From an uncultured Oscillospiraceae bacterium (GTDB lineage: Bacteria > Bacillota > Clostridia > Oscillospirales > Ruminococcaceae), in contig CAKSKG010000005.1 of the NCBI GenBank assembly GCA_934464775.1, positions 1 through 64,000 on the forward strand: 64,000 bases of DNA, written 5' to 3'. A program made the position numbers and the translations under genes. Below the pieces are notes generated by a model that did no database searches, was not told where the DNA came from, and was given only the letters and a program-made list of their open reading frames with translations. Of the stretch, positions 1 to 9,081 are shown in pieces (the stretch's first letter is position 1; each line of letters starts with the position of its first letter).

Positions 1-747
1 ATAAGCTTTATCAAATCTGACGGCATTGTGCCGCTGATTGAAATTGTTTCAATCACCTAACGGTGCATAAGCTTTATCAAATCTGACGGCATTGTGCCGC
101 TGATTGAAATTGTTTCAATCACCTAACGGTGCATAAGCTTTATCAAATCTGACGGCATTGTGCCGCTGATTGAAATTGTTTCAATCACCTAACGGTGCAT
201 AAGCTTTATACGTTTCGCCGAGCCTCCTGTTCTTCGGCAATGAGTTTCAATCACCTAACGGTGCATAAGCTTTATACGCACATTGCCGCTACAATGAAGA
301 ATCGTATTGTTGTTTCAATCACCTAACGGTGCATAAGCTTTATAATCAACAGTAGCGCCCTGTGAGCTTATCGTAAGTGTTTCAATCACCTAACGGTGCA
401 TAAGCTTTATATCAGCAGGAGCGCTTCGGGCATGGGCACAAGCGGTTTCAATCACCTAACGGTGCATAAGCTTTATAATCTTAACTGCGTTTACGAAGAG
501 GGATGGACAAATGTTTCAATCACCTAACGGTGCATAAGCTTTATATAAAATCCTGGGCGTTCCCTATCGTACTCTCCAGGTTTCAATCACCTAACGGTGC
601 ATAAGCTTTATAAGATGCTCCGTGCTATGATCGAGCAGGACAAACTGGTTTCAATCACCTAACGGTGCATAAGCTTTATAATTAGTCTCAGTTCATGCGA
701 AGGGCAGGATCGGTGGTTTCAATCACCTAACGGTGCATAAGCTTTAT
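1..747 (-). CRISPR. CRISPR array, leader-proximal part; cut by left edge
   Basis: Eleven complete 32-nt repeats start at 46, 112, 178, 244, 312, 379, 445, 513, 580, 648 and 716, and the tail of a twelfth occupies 1-11. The plus-strand repeat begins GTTTCAATCACC and ends TAAGCTTTAT. Spacers are 34-36 nt. On the minus strand each repeat ends in ATTGAAAC, the usual 5' handle of mature crRNA in type I-B, I-C and III systems, and contains a CACC-GTTA-GGTG stem-loop. That orientation, and a promoter at 795-823, put the leader on the right. Repeat length and spacer size fit subtype I-C or I-B, but no cas gene is in the window, so the subtype is open. The three leftmost spacers are identical. Confidence 0.98.
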
Positions 748-1052
748 ATGCAGAAATAAACAATTCCGACAATAAAAGCTTACTTATATTTATTATAATA
801 GTACACTTTTTCACGCTTGTCAATACCATATCAAAAAATAATTCGGCATCAAGCCATATCATATGCAATATTTTTGGTGCGAACCTGCTCGGAAACATTT
901 CACGGCGGTCATCATATTACATATGTTCGCACCTCATGAATTGTATATATTGTACAAAATAATATATTTTTATCAAAACCGTTCCCTTTTAAAGCGGAAT
1001 ATGCTATAATAAAAGCAGAAAATCACGCTCTATGGAAAGGAATTTTATTGAT
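748..1052. other. Intergenic CRISPR leader / ahcY promoter region
   Basis: This 305-nt AT-rich stretch holds the CRISPR leader and promoter (minus strand) and the ahcY promoter (plus strand; TATAAT at 1005-1010 with a weak -35). A 9-bp inverted repeat GGTGCGAAC (876-884) / GTTCGCACC (925-933) lies between them. No credible coding sequence is seen. Confidence 0.7.
795..823 (-). promoter_or_regulatory. Promoter reading into CRISPR array
   Basis: On the minus strand a perfect -35 TTGACA (818-823) is followed after 17 nt by TATTAT (795-800). Predicted transcription starts about 40 nt before the first repeat, so the array is transcribed leftward, away from ahcY. Confidence 0.8.
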
Positions 1053-2303
1053 ATGATAAGCGAAATAAGAGATCCCGCTCTCTGGGAAAGCGGAAAAATA
1101 AAGATCGACTGGGTAAAGGCAAATATGCCCCTTCTTAACTCTATCGAAGAAGAATTTAAAAGAGATCTCCCCTTCAAGGGACTGAAGATCGCACTTTCCG
1201 TTCATCTTGAAGCAAAAACAGCCTATCTCTGTAAGGTGCTTGCGGCAGGCGGCGCCGAGATGTATGTAACAGGCTCCAATCCTCTCTCCACACAGGACGA
1301 TGTTGCGGCGGCTCTCGTTCATGACGGACTTAATGTTTTTGCATGGTATGACGCCGCTCCCGAGGAGTATCACCGTCATATCTCCCGTGTTATCGAGGCA
1401 GGCCCCAATATCATCATCGATGACGGTGGAGATCTTGTCAACCTTATCCACAATGAATACCCCGAAAAGATAAAGGACGTTATCGGCGGCTGCGAGGAAA
1501 CAACAACAGGCATTATCCGCCTTATCGCCATGAATGCACAGGGCGCACTGAAATTCCCCATGGTGCTGGTAAACAATGCCGACTGCAAGCATCTTTTCGA
1601 TAACCGCTACGGCACGGGTCAGTCCGTATGGGACGGCATAAACCGCACAACGAATCTTATCGTTGCAGGCAAGAATGTTGTTGTTGCAGGCTACGGCTGG
1701 TGCGGCAAGGGCGTTGCAATGCGTGCAAAGGGACTGGGTGCTTCCGTTATCGTTACCGAAGTCGATCCGATAAAGGCTATGGAAGCTGTAATGGACGGCT
1801 TCAAGGTAATGAAAATGACCGAGGCTGCAAAGATAGGCGACTTTTTCGTTACGGTAACAGGCTGCAAGGGCGTTATCACGGAGGAATCCTTCAAGGTAAT
1901 GAAGGACGGCGCTATCTGCTGCAACGCAGGTCATTTCGACTGCGAGGTAGATGTTGCACGCCTTAAAGAGATCGCTGTTGAGTCAAAGACCGCACGTCAC
2001 AATATTCAGGGCTATAAGCTCCCCGACGGCAGATGGATAAACATTATCGCCGAGGGCAGACTTGTAAATCTTGCCGCAGGCGACGGTCACCCTGCCGAGA
2101 TCATGGATATGAGCTTTGCTATCCAGGCACTTTCCGCTCTCCACCTTGTAAAGAACAGAAACAACCTTGACAGCATGATAATCGACGTTCCCAAGGAGGT
2201 AGACCGTGAGGTCGCAGAGCGTAAGATCCGCTTCTGGGGCATGGAGATAGACAAGCTCACAGATGAGCAGGAAAAGTATCTCAACAGCTGGAACGCCGAC
2301 TGA
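1053..2303 (+). CDS. ahcY: Adenosylhomocysteinase (S-adenosyl-L-homocysteine hydrolase)
   Basis: The enzyme reversibly splits S-adenosylhomocysteine into adenosine and homocysteine, using bound NAD, and relieves product inhibition of methyltransferases. The 416-residue product has the substrate-domain features of the family (VHLEAKTAYL, ETTTGIIRL, NNADCKHLFDNRYGTGQS) and the Rossmann motif GYGWCGKG followed by the C-terminal HPAEIMDMSFA segment. The length matches the shorter archaeal/Thermotoga-type enzymes, which lack the insert of eukaryotic ones. The start at 1053 is chosen over an in-frame ATG at 1032 because GGAAAGGA lies 10 nt upstream of 1053. It is probably co-transcribed with the next two genes. 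Confidence 0.95.
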   Translation: MISEIRDPALWESGKIKIDWVKANMPLLNSIEEEFKRDLPFKGLKIALSVHLEAKTAYLCKVLAAGGAEMYVTGSNPLSTQDDVAAALVHDGLNVFAWYDAAPEEYHRHISRVIEAGPNIIIDDGGDLVNLIHNEYPEKIKDVIGGCEETTTGIIRLIAMNAQGALKFPMVLVNNADCKHLFDNRYGTGQSVWDGINRTTNLIVAGKNVVVAGYGWCGKGVAMRAKGLGASVIVTEVDPIKAMEAVMDGFKVMKMTEAAKIGDFFVTVTGCKGVITEESFKVMKDGAICCNAGHFDCEVDVARLKEIAVESKTARHNIQGYKLPDGRWINIIAEGRLVNLAAGDGHPAEIMDMSFAIQALSALHLVKNRNNLDSMIIDVPKEVDREVAERKIRFWGMEIDKLTDEQEKYLNSWNAD

Positions 2304-2346
2304 TAAAACGATAATACAGCCTTATGGGAAAGGAACGGTAATTATT

Positions 2347-2610
2347 ATGAATACAGAAAAAAAGATATGCCTTTCGGGAATAGTGCTGGGCATTGTGGGT
2401 ATAGTTTTCTCGCTTATCTGCCCTGCCGTATCATACAGCTGCTCCGTTCCGGGGCTTATCATCACAGCCGAAAAGAAGAAAAACGGATTCCGCACAACGG
2501 CTTCGCTGGTGCTGAATATAGTCTCACTTGCCTGCGCATTTGCAAATTCCGTTATAGCGGTGATAATCGCCGCAGGCGGATATTTCAAGAAGCATAAGGG
2601 CGAGTTCTGA
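2347..2610 (+). CDS. Small two-helix membrane protein, DUF4190-like
   Basis: This 87-residue protein has two hydrophobic segments (roughly residues 8-35 and 48-76) around a short basic loop, KKKNGFR. That layout is typical of DUF4190-type small membrane proteins, whose function is unknown. GGAAAGGA precedes the ATG. It lies 43 nt after ahcY and 13 nt before the deformylase gene, so the three probably form one transcript. The family name rests on overall pattern only. Confidence 0.6.
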   Translation: MNTEKKICLSGIVLGIVGIVFSLICPAVSYSCSVPGLIITAEKKKNGFRTTASLVLNIVSLACAFANSVIAVIIAAGGYFKKHKGEF

Positions 2611-2623
2611 GGGAAATAATATT

Positions 2624-3037
2624 ATGGTACGTGAAATAGTCACCGATGAAGATTTTCTGCGTATAAAGTCCGAGCCTGCCGATAAGAAAGACCTGCCGAC
2701 GGCAAAGGATCTGCTGGAAACGCTGAAAGCCAATGCCGATAGGTGCGTGGGAATGGCTGCGAATATGATAGGCGTAAGTAAGCGTATCATTGCCTTTTCC
2801 GTGGGAAAAGCGTATTTTGTGATGCTGAATCCCGTTGTAACGAATCATTCCAAGGACGAGTATGAAGCCGAGGAGGGCTGCCTTTCGCTGAAAGGTACGA
2901 GAAAAACTATGCGTTATAAAAGTGTAACGGTAGAGTATCTCGATGTAAAAATGCGGAAGCAAAAGGAAAGCTTTTCGGGATTTGCGGCGCAGATACTACA
3001 GCATGAACTGGATCATCTGGAGGGCAAAATTATTTGA
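2624..3037 (+). CDS. def: Peptide deformylase homologue with altered motif 1
   Basis: Peptide deformylase removes the N-formyl group from nascent proteins using a metal held by one Cys and two His. The 137-residue product has motif 2 EGCLS (metal ligand Cys86) and motif 3 QHELDH (His127, Glu128, His131). Motif 1, normally GxGLAAPQ, reads CVGMAANM here, with Met48 where the oxyanion-stabilising Gln usually sits. The metal site is intact, so activity is plausible but may differ from the housekeeping enzyme. It could be a second, specialised deformylase. The gene is the last of the ahcY unit. Confidence 0.85.
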   Translation: MVREIVTDEDFLRIKSEPADKKDLPTAKDLLETLKANADRCVGMAANMIGVSKRIIAFSVGKAYFVMLNPVVTNHSKDEYEAEEGCLSLKGTRKTMRYKSVTVEYLDVKMRKQKESFSGFAAQILQHELDHLEGKII

Positions 3038-3067
3038 CGGGAAATAAAGGTAAGTGTAACTTAGCTT

Positions 3068-3228
3068 AAAAAGTTTGGTCAAGCTTTTTAAAGCTTGCAG
3101 GAATCCAAAGGGCGGAGCCCGTGGCGGGAATCGAAAGGGCAGCGCCCGTCGCCGCTCTCCGCAGAGAGCGGAATCCCCTTGCTGCCCATGGCAGCACAGC
3201 ACCGAGAAATGCGAAGCATTGCGAGGCT
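3068..3228 (+). repeat. Dispersed multi-hairpin repeat, family 1 copy A
   Basis: This element matches the inverted copy at 10710-10827. It contains successive perfect hairpins: CAAGCTTT-TT-AAAGCTTG, GGGC-AGC-GCCC, CCGCTCTC-CGCA-GAGAGCGG and AATGC-GAA-GCATT. Copy A has additional inserted modules, including GGGC-GGA-GCCC, that are missing from copy B. It begins 31 nt after the def stop codon. Confidence 0.85.
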
Positions 3229-3271
3229 GCTATGTAAACAAATCCAAGCCGAAATTTTTTCATCTGCGCTA

Positions 3272-3300
3272 TTGCATTTTGTGAGCAGGCGTGGTATAAT
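3272..3300 (+). promoter_or_regulatory. Promoter for T-box-cysE-cysS
   Basis: A -35 TTGCAT (3272-3277) and a perfect TATAAT (3295-3300) are separated by 17 nt, just upstream of the T-box leader. Confidence 0.7.
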
Positions 3301-3309
3301 TACATATAA

Positions 3310-3582
3310 TAAAAGTATAAAGGCTCAGCGGTCAGAGTAACAGTAATGAGAGATCTCAGAGAGTGTCGGTCGGGTGAAACGGCATATCTCCGTGCTGCGA
3401 AGTGCGTCCGTCAGCCTGCTGCGGGAAGTTTTCCGAAGAGGAAAATGTGTATGGCAGCACGGTTCTCCCCGTTACAGGAGCAGAGATGGTGCCGAATGTG
3501 TGATGTCATATTCGGTTTCCGAACCGAAGTGGGACCGCGGATATTCCGCCTTCGGAGGCTTGTGCCTTCGGAGGCTTTTTTA
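3310..3582 (+). promoter_or_regulatory. T-box leader, probably cysteine-specific
   Basis: The leader has the Stem I signature AGAGAG followed by a GGGTGAAAC apical segment, the T-box sequence GAAGTGGGACCGCGG (3526-3540) and an intrinsic terminator (CGGAGGC/GCCTTCG and a T-run ending near 3582). Uncharged tRNA pairing at the T-box should allow read-through into cysE-cysS. A TGC at 3403-3405 is the best candidate specifier for tRNA-Cys, which fits the downstream genes, but the specifier assignment is inferred. Confidence 0.88.
3544..3582 (+). terminator. T-box terminator hairpin
   Basis: Two copies of GCCTTCGGAGGC (3548-3559 and 3564-3575) create alternative hairpins before TTTTTTATT. This is the attenuator of the cys T-box. 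Confidence 0.75.
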
Positions 3583-3610
3583 TTATATTTTTTACGAAAG
3601 GAATGATAAT

Positions 3611-4267
3611 GTGCCATTTTTAAAACAGCTCCGTGAGGATATCGAATCCGTCAAGCAGCGTGACCCTGCGGCAAGAAATGCCCTTGAAATACTGCTGACC
3701 TATTCGGGACTTCACGCTGTCTTTGCCTACCGCATATCCCATGCGCTTTATGTGAAAAATTTCAAGACCGCCGCAAGGATAGTTTCCCAGACGGCACGTT
3801 TTCTTACAGGCATAGAGATACACCCCGGAGCAAAGATCGGAAAGGGTCTTTTCATAGATCACGGAATGGGCGTTGTTATCGGTGAAACTGCCGAGATCGG
3901 CGATAACTGCCTGCTGTATCAGGGAGTGACTCTCGGAGGAACGGGCAAGGATAAGGGCAAGCGTCACCCGACTCTCGGAAATAATGTAATGGTCGGCTCG
4001 GGTGCAAAGGTGCTCGGTCCGTTCAAGGTGGGCGATAATGTAAAAATAGCGGCGAATGCCGTTGTTCTGACGGAGATACCCCCAAACTGTACGGCTGTTG
4101 GAGTTCCCGCAAGGGTCGTCCGCAGAAACGGCGTAAAGCCGCCCTGCGAACAGCTGGATCAGGTGCATATCCCAGATCCCGTATCACAGGAGCTGTGCCG
4201 CCAGCTTTCGCTTATCGGACGCCTTGAAAAGCGTATCGAAAAGCTTGAAAAAGACAAGATCAAATAA
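3611..4267 (+). CDS. cysE: Serine O-acetyltransferase
   Basis: The enzyme acetylates L-serine with acetyl-CoA, the first step of cysteine synthesis, in the cytoplasm. The 218-residue product has an N-terminal helical part, then the left-handed beta-helix of hexapeptide repeats with the family motifs GIEIHPGAKIGKGLFIDHG and GETAEIGDNCLLYQGVTLGG. The GTG at 3611 is taken as the start because AAAGGA lies 9 nt upstream; the longer open frame runs back through the T-box and is not expected to be translated. The last 20 residues are a charged helix. Control by the upstream T-box couples it to Cys-tRNA charging together with cysS. Confidence 0.93.
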   Translation: MPFLKQLREDIESVKQRDPAARNALEILLTYSGLHAVFAYRISHALYVKNFKTAARIVSQTARFLTGIEIHPGAKIGKGLFIDHGMGVVIGETAEIGDNCLLYQGVTLGGTGKDKGKRHPTLGNNVMVGSGAKVLGPFKVGDNVKIAANAVVLTEIPPNCTAVGVPARVVRRNGVKPPCEQLDQVHIPDPVSQELCRQLSLIGRLEKRIEKLEKDKIK

Positions 4268-4291
4268 TCATTCTGAAAGGATAAAATAAAA

Positions 4292-5704
4292 ATGAAGCTT
4301 TTTAACACACTCACACATGAACGTGAAGAATTTGTTCCCCGCACACCCGGAAAGGTAAGTATGTATACCTGCGGTCCTACTGTTTATCACTACGCTCATA
4401 TCGGAAATCTCCGCAGCTACATCATGGAAGATGTTCTGGAAAAATATCTCCGCTTTACGGGACTTGATGTAAAGCGTGTAATGAACATCACCGATGTGGG
4501 ACATCTCACCAGCGACGGCGACACAGGCGACGACAAGATGCTCAAGGGCGCTATCCGTGAGCATAAAACAGTTATGGAGATAGCCGATTTTTACACAAAG
4601 GCTTTCTTTGCGGACTGCGCAAAGCTCAACATCAAGACCCCCGATGTCGTACAGCCCGCAACAGGCTGCATAGATGAATTCATCAAGGTCATCTCCTCTC
4701 TTATCGAAAAGGGCTTTGCTTATGAGGCTGGCGGAAATATCTATTTCGATACATCAAAGCTGAAAAAATATTACGTTTTCGGCGATGTTACAGAGGACGA
4801 TCTTGAAGTCGGCGTCCGTGAGGGCGTTGAAGAGGACGGCAACAAGAGAAACAAGGCTGACTTTGTTCTCTGGTTCACAAAATCAAAGTTCAACGATCAG
4901 GAACTTAAATGGGAAAGCCCATGGGGACTGGGCTATCCCGGCTGGCATATCGAATGCTCCTGCATCAGCATGAAGTATCTTGGCGAATATCTTGACCTGC
5001 ACTGCGGCGGTATCGACAATGCATTCCCCCACCACACAAACGAGATCGCACAGAGCGAATCCTATCTGGGTCATGAGTGGTGCAAATACTGGTTCCACGT
5101 TCATCACCTTAATACAAAGAGCGGCAAGATGAGCAAGTCAAAGGGCGAATTCCTTACAGTTTCACTGCTTGAAGAAAAGGGCTACGATCCTCTGGTATAC
5201 CGTCTGTTCTGCCTCTCCTCCCACTACCGCAAGTCGCTGGTATTCTCCTATGAGAATCTGGACAATGCCGCTGTTGCATACAAGAAGCTGGTTGCAAAGA
5301 TCGCAAAGCTTACCGACGAGGGCGAGCTTGACAAGGCTGAATATGACCGTCTCATGAAGGGCTTCACAGACGCTCTTGACAATGACCTTAACACCGCACA
5401 GGGCATCACAGCGCTTTACGATGTTCTTAAATCCGATACAAACGGAAAGACAAAGCTTGCGCTTATCAGAGAATTTGAAAAGGTGCTTTCACTGGGACTT
5501 ATCGAGGCTGCCGCAAAGCTGAACGAGGCAAACGGTGCCGAGGACGATATCCCTGCCGAGATAGCAGAGCTTATCGAGCAGCGCAAGGCAGCAAGAAAGG
5601 CTAAGGATTTTGCCGCAGCAGACGCTATCAGAGACAAGATCGCAGAAATGGGATATATCGTTGAGGAAACAAGACAGGGCACAAAGGTCACAAAAAAGGC
5701 ATAA
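4292..5704 (+). CDS. cysS: Cysteinyl-tRNA synthetase
   Basis: This class I synthetase charges tRNA-Cys. The 470-residue product has the zinc-site Cys27 in YTCGPTVY, the HIGH-type motif HIGN at residues 36-39, a second zinc-site Cys222 in WHIECS, and KMSKS at 279-283, followed by the helical anticodon-binding domain. Its length is normal. It starts 24 nt after cysE behind GAAAGGAT and shares the T-box-controlled transcript, so cysteine synthesis and cysteine charging are regulated as one unit. Confidence 0.97.
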   Translation: MKLFNTLTHEREEFVPRTPGKVSMYTCGPTVYHYAHIGNLRSYIMEDVLEKYLRFTGLDVKRVMNITDVGHLTSDGDTGDDKMLKGAIREHKTVMEIADFYTKAFFADCAKLNIKTPDVVQPATGCIDEFIKVISSLIEKGFAYEAGGNIYFDTSKLKKYYVFGDVTEDDLEVGVREGVEEDGNKRNKADFVLWFTKSKFNDQELKWESPWGLGYPGWHIECSCISMKYLGEYLDLHCGGIDNAFPHHTNEIAQSESYLGHEWCKYWFHVHHLNTKSGKMSKSKGEFLTVSLLEEKGYDPLVYRLFCLSSHYRKSLVFSYENLDNAAVAYKKLVAKIAKLTDEGELDKAEYDRLMKGFTDALDNDLNTAQGITALYDVLKSDTNGKTKLALIREFEKVLSLGLIEAAAKLNEANGAEDDIPAEIAELIEQRKAARKAKDFAAADAIRDKIAEMGYIVEETRQGTKVTKKA

Positions 5705-5739
5705 CTGCTCTTTCATAACAAATTGAATATCATGTAAAA

Positions 5740-5782
5740 GCTTCCGCAGAGCATTCCAGAGTGCTTTGCGGAAGCATTTTTG
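5740..5782 (+). terminator. Terminator after cysS
   Basis: GCTTCCGCAGAGCA pairs with TGCTTTGCGGAAGC and is followed by ATTTTTG. Confidence 0.85.
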
Positions 5783-5813
5783 CCAAAATAACCATATATT
5801 TTAACAAAATACA

Positions 5814-5843
5814 TTGACATTTATCATTTCAATATGGTAAAAT
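5814..5843 (+). promoter_or_regulatory. Promoter of the GH5 gene
   Basis: TTGACA (5814-5819) and TAAAAT (5838-5843) are 18 nt apart. A small ACACG-CAAG-CGTGT hairpin follows in the 5' leader. Confidence 0.7.
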
Positions 5844-5886
5844 ATAATAAACACGCAAGCGTGTAATATGAAAGGAACCTAAAAAA

Positions 5887-7026
5887 ATGAATGCAAAGAA
5901 AATAGTAAATTCGGTTGTCAGCGCCGCACTGGCAGTATCAATGCTGATGACCTGCGGAGTTACGGCTTCTGCCGCCACAGGAAGCACATCAAAGCCAAAG
6001 AATGCGGTGGAATTTGCCGCAAATCTGAAGCTGGGCTGGAATCTGGGAAATACACTTGATGCCACAGGCGGAAGCGGACTTTCCTCCGAGACTTCATGGG
6101 GTCAGCCCAAAGCCACAAAGAAGCTTTTCCGGTACATAAAGAAGCAGGGCTTCACATCGGTGAGGATCCCCGTATCGTGGGGAAATCACGTTGACTCCGA
6201 CTACAACATCGACGATGCCTGGATGAACCGTGTTACCGAGGTTGTGGACTATGCCGTTGACAACGGACTTTACGTTATAATAAACTCACACCACGACTGC
6301 GATTATTATTATCCCACCGAGGAGCATTACGATGATTCCGAGGAATACATCGAAAAGATATGGTCACAGGTTGCGGACAACTTCAAGAACTATGACGAGC
6401 ACCTTGTGTTTGAGTCCATGAACGAACCCAGACTTATGAACACCAACAAGGAATGGTGGTTCAGCGAAAACGACAAGGACGGCGTTGAATCAATCAAGTG
6501 CATCAACAAGCTGAATCAGGTGTTCGTTGATACCGTAAGAAAAAGCGGCGGCAAGAACAAGAACCGCTATCTTATGGTACCCAGCAATGCGGCTTCCGCA
6601 GGAAATGCGCTGAACAAGAATTTTGAAATGCCCAAGGATACAGTGAAAAATCACCTTATGGTCTCCGTTCACGCTTATTCTCCCTATGATTTTGCAATGA
6701 ACGCAGGCGGCTACTCAAAGTGGAGCAGCTCAAAGGAATCCGAGCTTAAAGACTTTATGAAAAAGCTGGATCAGAAGTTCATCAAAAAGGGCTACGGCGT
6801 TGTTATCGGTGAATTCGGCGCAACAAACAAGAACAATCTTCAGGACCGTGTAAAGTGGGCTGAAAGCTACACCAAGCTGGCTGCCTCCTACGGCATTTCC
6901 TGCTTCCTCTGGGACAACGGCGGAACGGGAACGACAGGCACGGAAAACTTCGGCATGATCGACAGAAAGAAGCTCAAGGTATATTATCCCGAAATTCTTA
7001 AAGCAATGCTGAAAAGCTATAAGTAA
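5887..7026 (+). CDS. Secreted GH5 endoglucanase (cellulase family)
   Basis: The product is predicted to hydrolyse beta-1,4-glucans outside the cell. It has 379 residues. A signal peptide (residues 1 to about 30, ending near ASA-A) precedes a single GH5 catalytic domain resembling subfamily 4: LGWNLGNTLDA near the N-terminus, acid/base Glu180 in MNEPR, and nucleophile Glu309 in GEFGATN. HAYSPYDF and FLWDNG, typical of the fold, are also present. There is no dockerin, carbohydrate-binding module or anchor, so it is probably a free secreted enzyme. The chemoreceptor gene begins 15 nt downstream and is likely co-transcribed. Confidence 0.93.
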   Translation: MNAKKIVNSVVSAALAVSMLMTCGVTASAATGSTSKPKNAVEFAANLKLGWNLGNTLDATGGSGLSSETSWGQPKATKKLFRYIKKQGFTSVRIPVSWGNHVDSDYNIDDAWMNRVTEVVDYAVDNGLYVIINSHHDCDYYYPTEEHYDDSEEYIEKIWSQVADNFKNYDEHLVFESMNEPRLMNTNKEWWFSENDKDGVESIKCINKLNQVFVDTVRKSGGKNKNRYLMVPSNAASAGNALNKNFEMPKDTVKNHLMVSVHAYSPYDFAMNAGGYSKWSSSKESELKDFMKKLDQKFIKKGYGVVIGEFGATNKNNLQDRVKWAESYTKLAASYGISCFLWDNGGTGTTGTENFGMIDRKKLKVYYPEILKAMLKSYK

Positions 7027-7041
7027 GCAAGGAATGATGAT

Positions 7042-9066
7042 ATGAAAACCAACGCCGACGGAAAAGCCGCAAAAAAAGCGGGACTTTTCAAAACTGTCAC
7101 CACATCGAATATGCTGGTGATAACCGTGCTGATGATAATAATGACCGTTATAGGCTTCGGAACGGCAAAGCGAATTATCAACAAGGACACCACACAGCAG
7201 TCGGAGCAGGCTGTCACCATATGCGCCGACAAAATTGACGCATGGCTGTCACAGCAGGCCGAATTTGCGGTCTCTCAGGCAAATGCCGCCGCAATGCTCA
7301 CCGATGCGGTTGGTGACCGCACTCACAACGATGAATTCATCGACAGGGTAATGACCCTCAACGACGGTCTGCTGGACTGCTACACCGCCTATGAGGACAT
7401 GGATCTTTACATGGCTGTCACCGATGTAACAACTCTCCCCGATGGCTTTGATTCACGCACAAGAGGCTGGTACAAGGAAGCCGTTTCCAATGACGGCCCC
7501 GCATTCACTGCGCCCTATACCGACACCGCAACGGGAGCAATGATAATCACAGTTTCCGCTCCCATAAAATCAAGCGGAGAGCTTCTGGGTGTTTTCGGAA
7601 TGGACATCACCCTTGATTACATCATGGAGCTTACAAAGCAGATGAAGGTCACCGACAACTGCTATGCGGTGCTTATCGACGGCAGCGGAAACTTCATGGT
7701 ACACGAAAATCCCGAGCTTGCTCCCCATGACGACGGAACGGGAAGCTATGTATCCGTTTCCGCAAACGACACCGAGGGCGGCTACGGCGAGATGCTCTCG
7801 AAGCTTGAAGAAAACGGCGGCTCATACATGGAGCTTATGAAGGACTATGACGGAGTAAAGAAATACTTCGATTTCAGACGGCTTGACACCACCGACTGGA
7901 CTATCGGCTGCATTATCCCGGAAAATGATATCACGAGTCAGATATCCACACTCAGACTTATCTATATTATTCTTATCATAGCGGGAGTTATCCTCGGAAA
8001 CACCGTTATCGTTGTAGTTATGCGCCGTCAGTTCAAGCCGCTTATTCAGGTAAGCGAAGCTGCCGAGAAGATCGCGGCAGGTCAGCTTGACACACAGTTC
8101 GATTATGACTGCGACGATGCGGTAGGCAGCCTTTGCAGCAGCTTCAGGCGCTGCACGGACACCACACGCCGCTATATAGCGGATATCTCAGAAAAGCTTG
8201 ACCGACTTGCAAACAAGGACTTCACCGTTGAGATCACCGAGGACTACATCGGAGATTACGGCGCTATCAAGGTTTCTCTCGAAAAGATAATCTCCTCCAT
8301 GCGTGATGTTATCGGAAACATCGAAACCGCATCACGTCAGGTAACTATCGGTGCGGAGCACGTTGCGGACAGCTCCACAGAGCTTGCGGCAGGCGTTGCG
8401 GACCAGACGAACACTATCCGCCGTCTGAACGAAAGCATCGAAGAGATCACCGACAGAGTTAAAAATGAGGACGCAGAAGCACAGGAAGCAAGCCGTCTGG
8501 CAAACAGCGCACGTCAGAAGATCGAAAGCAGCAACGAGGAAATGAAGAAGCTCCTTGAAGCTATGGACAGCATTCTTAAAATGTCCTCCGAGACTGCGAA
8601 GATCGTAAAAACTATTGATGATATCGCATTCCAGACAAATATTCTTGCGCTCAATGCATCGGTTGAGGCTGCCCGTGCGGGAGCTGCCGGAAAGGGCTTC
8701 ACGGTCGTGGCGGACGAGGTAAGAAATCTTGCAGCAAAATCCGCAGAAGCCGCAAACCGCACATCTGCGCTTATCAACGAGACTGTTGACGCTATCTCTT
8801 CGGGAGCGGCTCTTGCAAATTCCACGGCGGAATATCTTGCCGACGCCGTAAAGGACACTGTTAATGTTGACAGCAGCATTTCAAAGATATCCGAAAGCGC
8901 AAAGGAGCAGAGCAGCTACATGGACATTCTCTCCGAAAGCATCGGAACTATCTCGGATATAGTCGATCAGACCTCCGACACGGCACAGACAGGCGCTGCC
9001 TCCAGCGAGGAGTTAAGCGGTCAGGCTTCTATGCTTACGGGTCTTATCTCCGAATTCAAGCATTAA
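7042..9066 (+). CDS. Methyl-accepting chemotaxis protein with dCache sensor
   Basis: This 674-residue chemoreceptor has a first transmembrane helix (about 20-42), an extracellular dCache_1 domain (about 50-300), a second helix (about 303-328), a HAMP domain and a cytoplasmic signalling hairpin with the tip sequence [19 protein letters not shown]. The sensor carries RTRGWY, PYTD and GMD, residues matching the published amino-acid-binding dCache_1 signature (R-x-WY, Y-x-D, D), so an amino acid ligand is plausible. It starts 15 nt after a secreted cellulase gene. No CheA, CheW or flagellar gene is in the window. Confidence 0.93.
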   Translation: MKTNADGKAAKKAGLFKTVTTSNMLVITVLMIIMTVIGFGTAKRIINKDTTQQSEQAVTICADKIDAWLSQQAEFAVSQANAAAMLTDAVGDRTHNDEFIDRVMTLNDGLLDCYTAYEDMDLYMAVTDVTTLPDGFDSRTRGWYKEAVSNDGPAFTAPYTDTATGAMIITVSAPIKSSGELLGVFGMDITLDYIMELTKQMKVTDNCYAVLIDGSGNFMVHENPELAPHDDGTGSYVSVSANDTEGGYGEMLSKLEENGGSYMELMKDYDGVKKYFDFRRLDTTDWTIGCIIPENDITSQISTLRLIYIILIIAGVILGNTVIVVVMRRQFKPLIQVSEAAEKIAAGQLDTQFDYDCDDAVGSLCSSFRRCTDTTRRYIADISEKLDRLANKDFTVEITEDYIGDYGAIKVSLEKIISSMRDVIGNIETASRQVTIGAEHVADSSTELAAGVADQTNTIRRLNESIEEITDRVKNEDAEAQEASRLANSARQKIESSNEEMKKLLEAMDSILKMSSETAKIVKTIDDIAFQTNILALNASVEAARAGAAGKGFTVVADEVRNLAAKSAEAANRTSALINETVDAISSGAALANSTAEYLADAVKDTVNVDSSISKISESAKEQSSYMDILSESIGTISDIVDQTSDTAQTGAASSEELSGQASMLTGLISEFKH

Positions 9067-9081
9067 CATTATCGCTCAAAC

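Noticed and set aside
876..933. Inverted repeat near the CRISPR leader as a terminator
   Set aside because: The arms are 40 nt apart and no T-run follows on either strand.
3374..3610. Open frame extending cysE upstream through the leader
   Set aside because: It runs through the T-box and its terminator, and a GTG with a good ribosome site at 3611 fits the family start.
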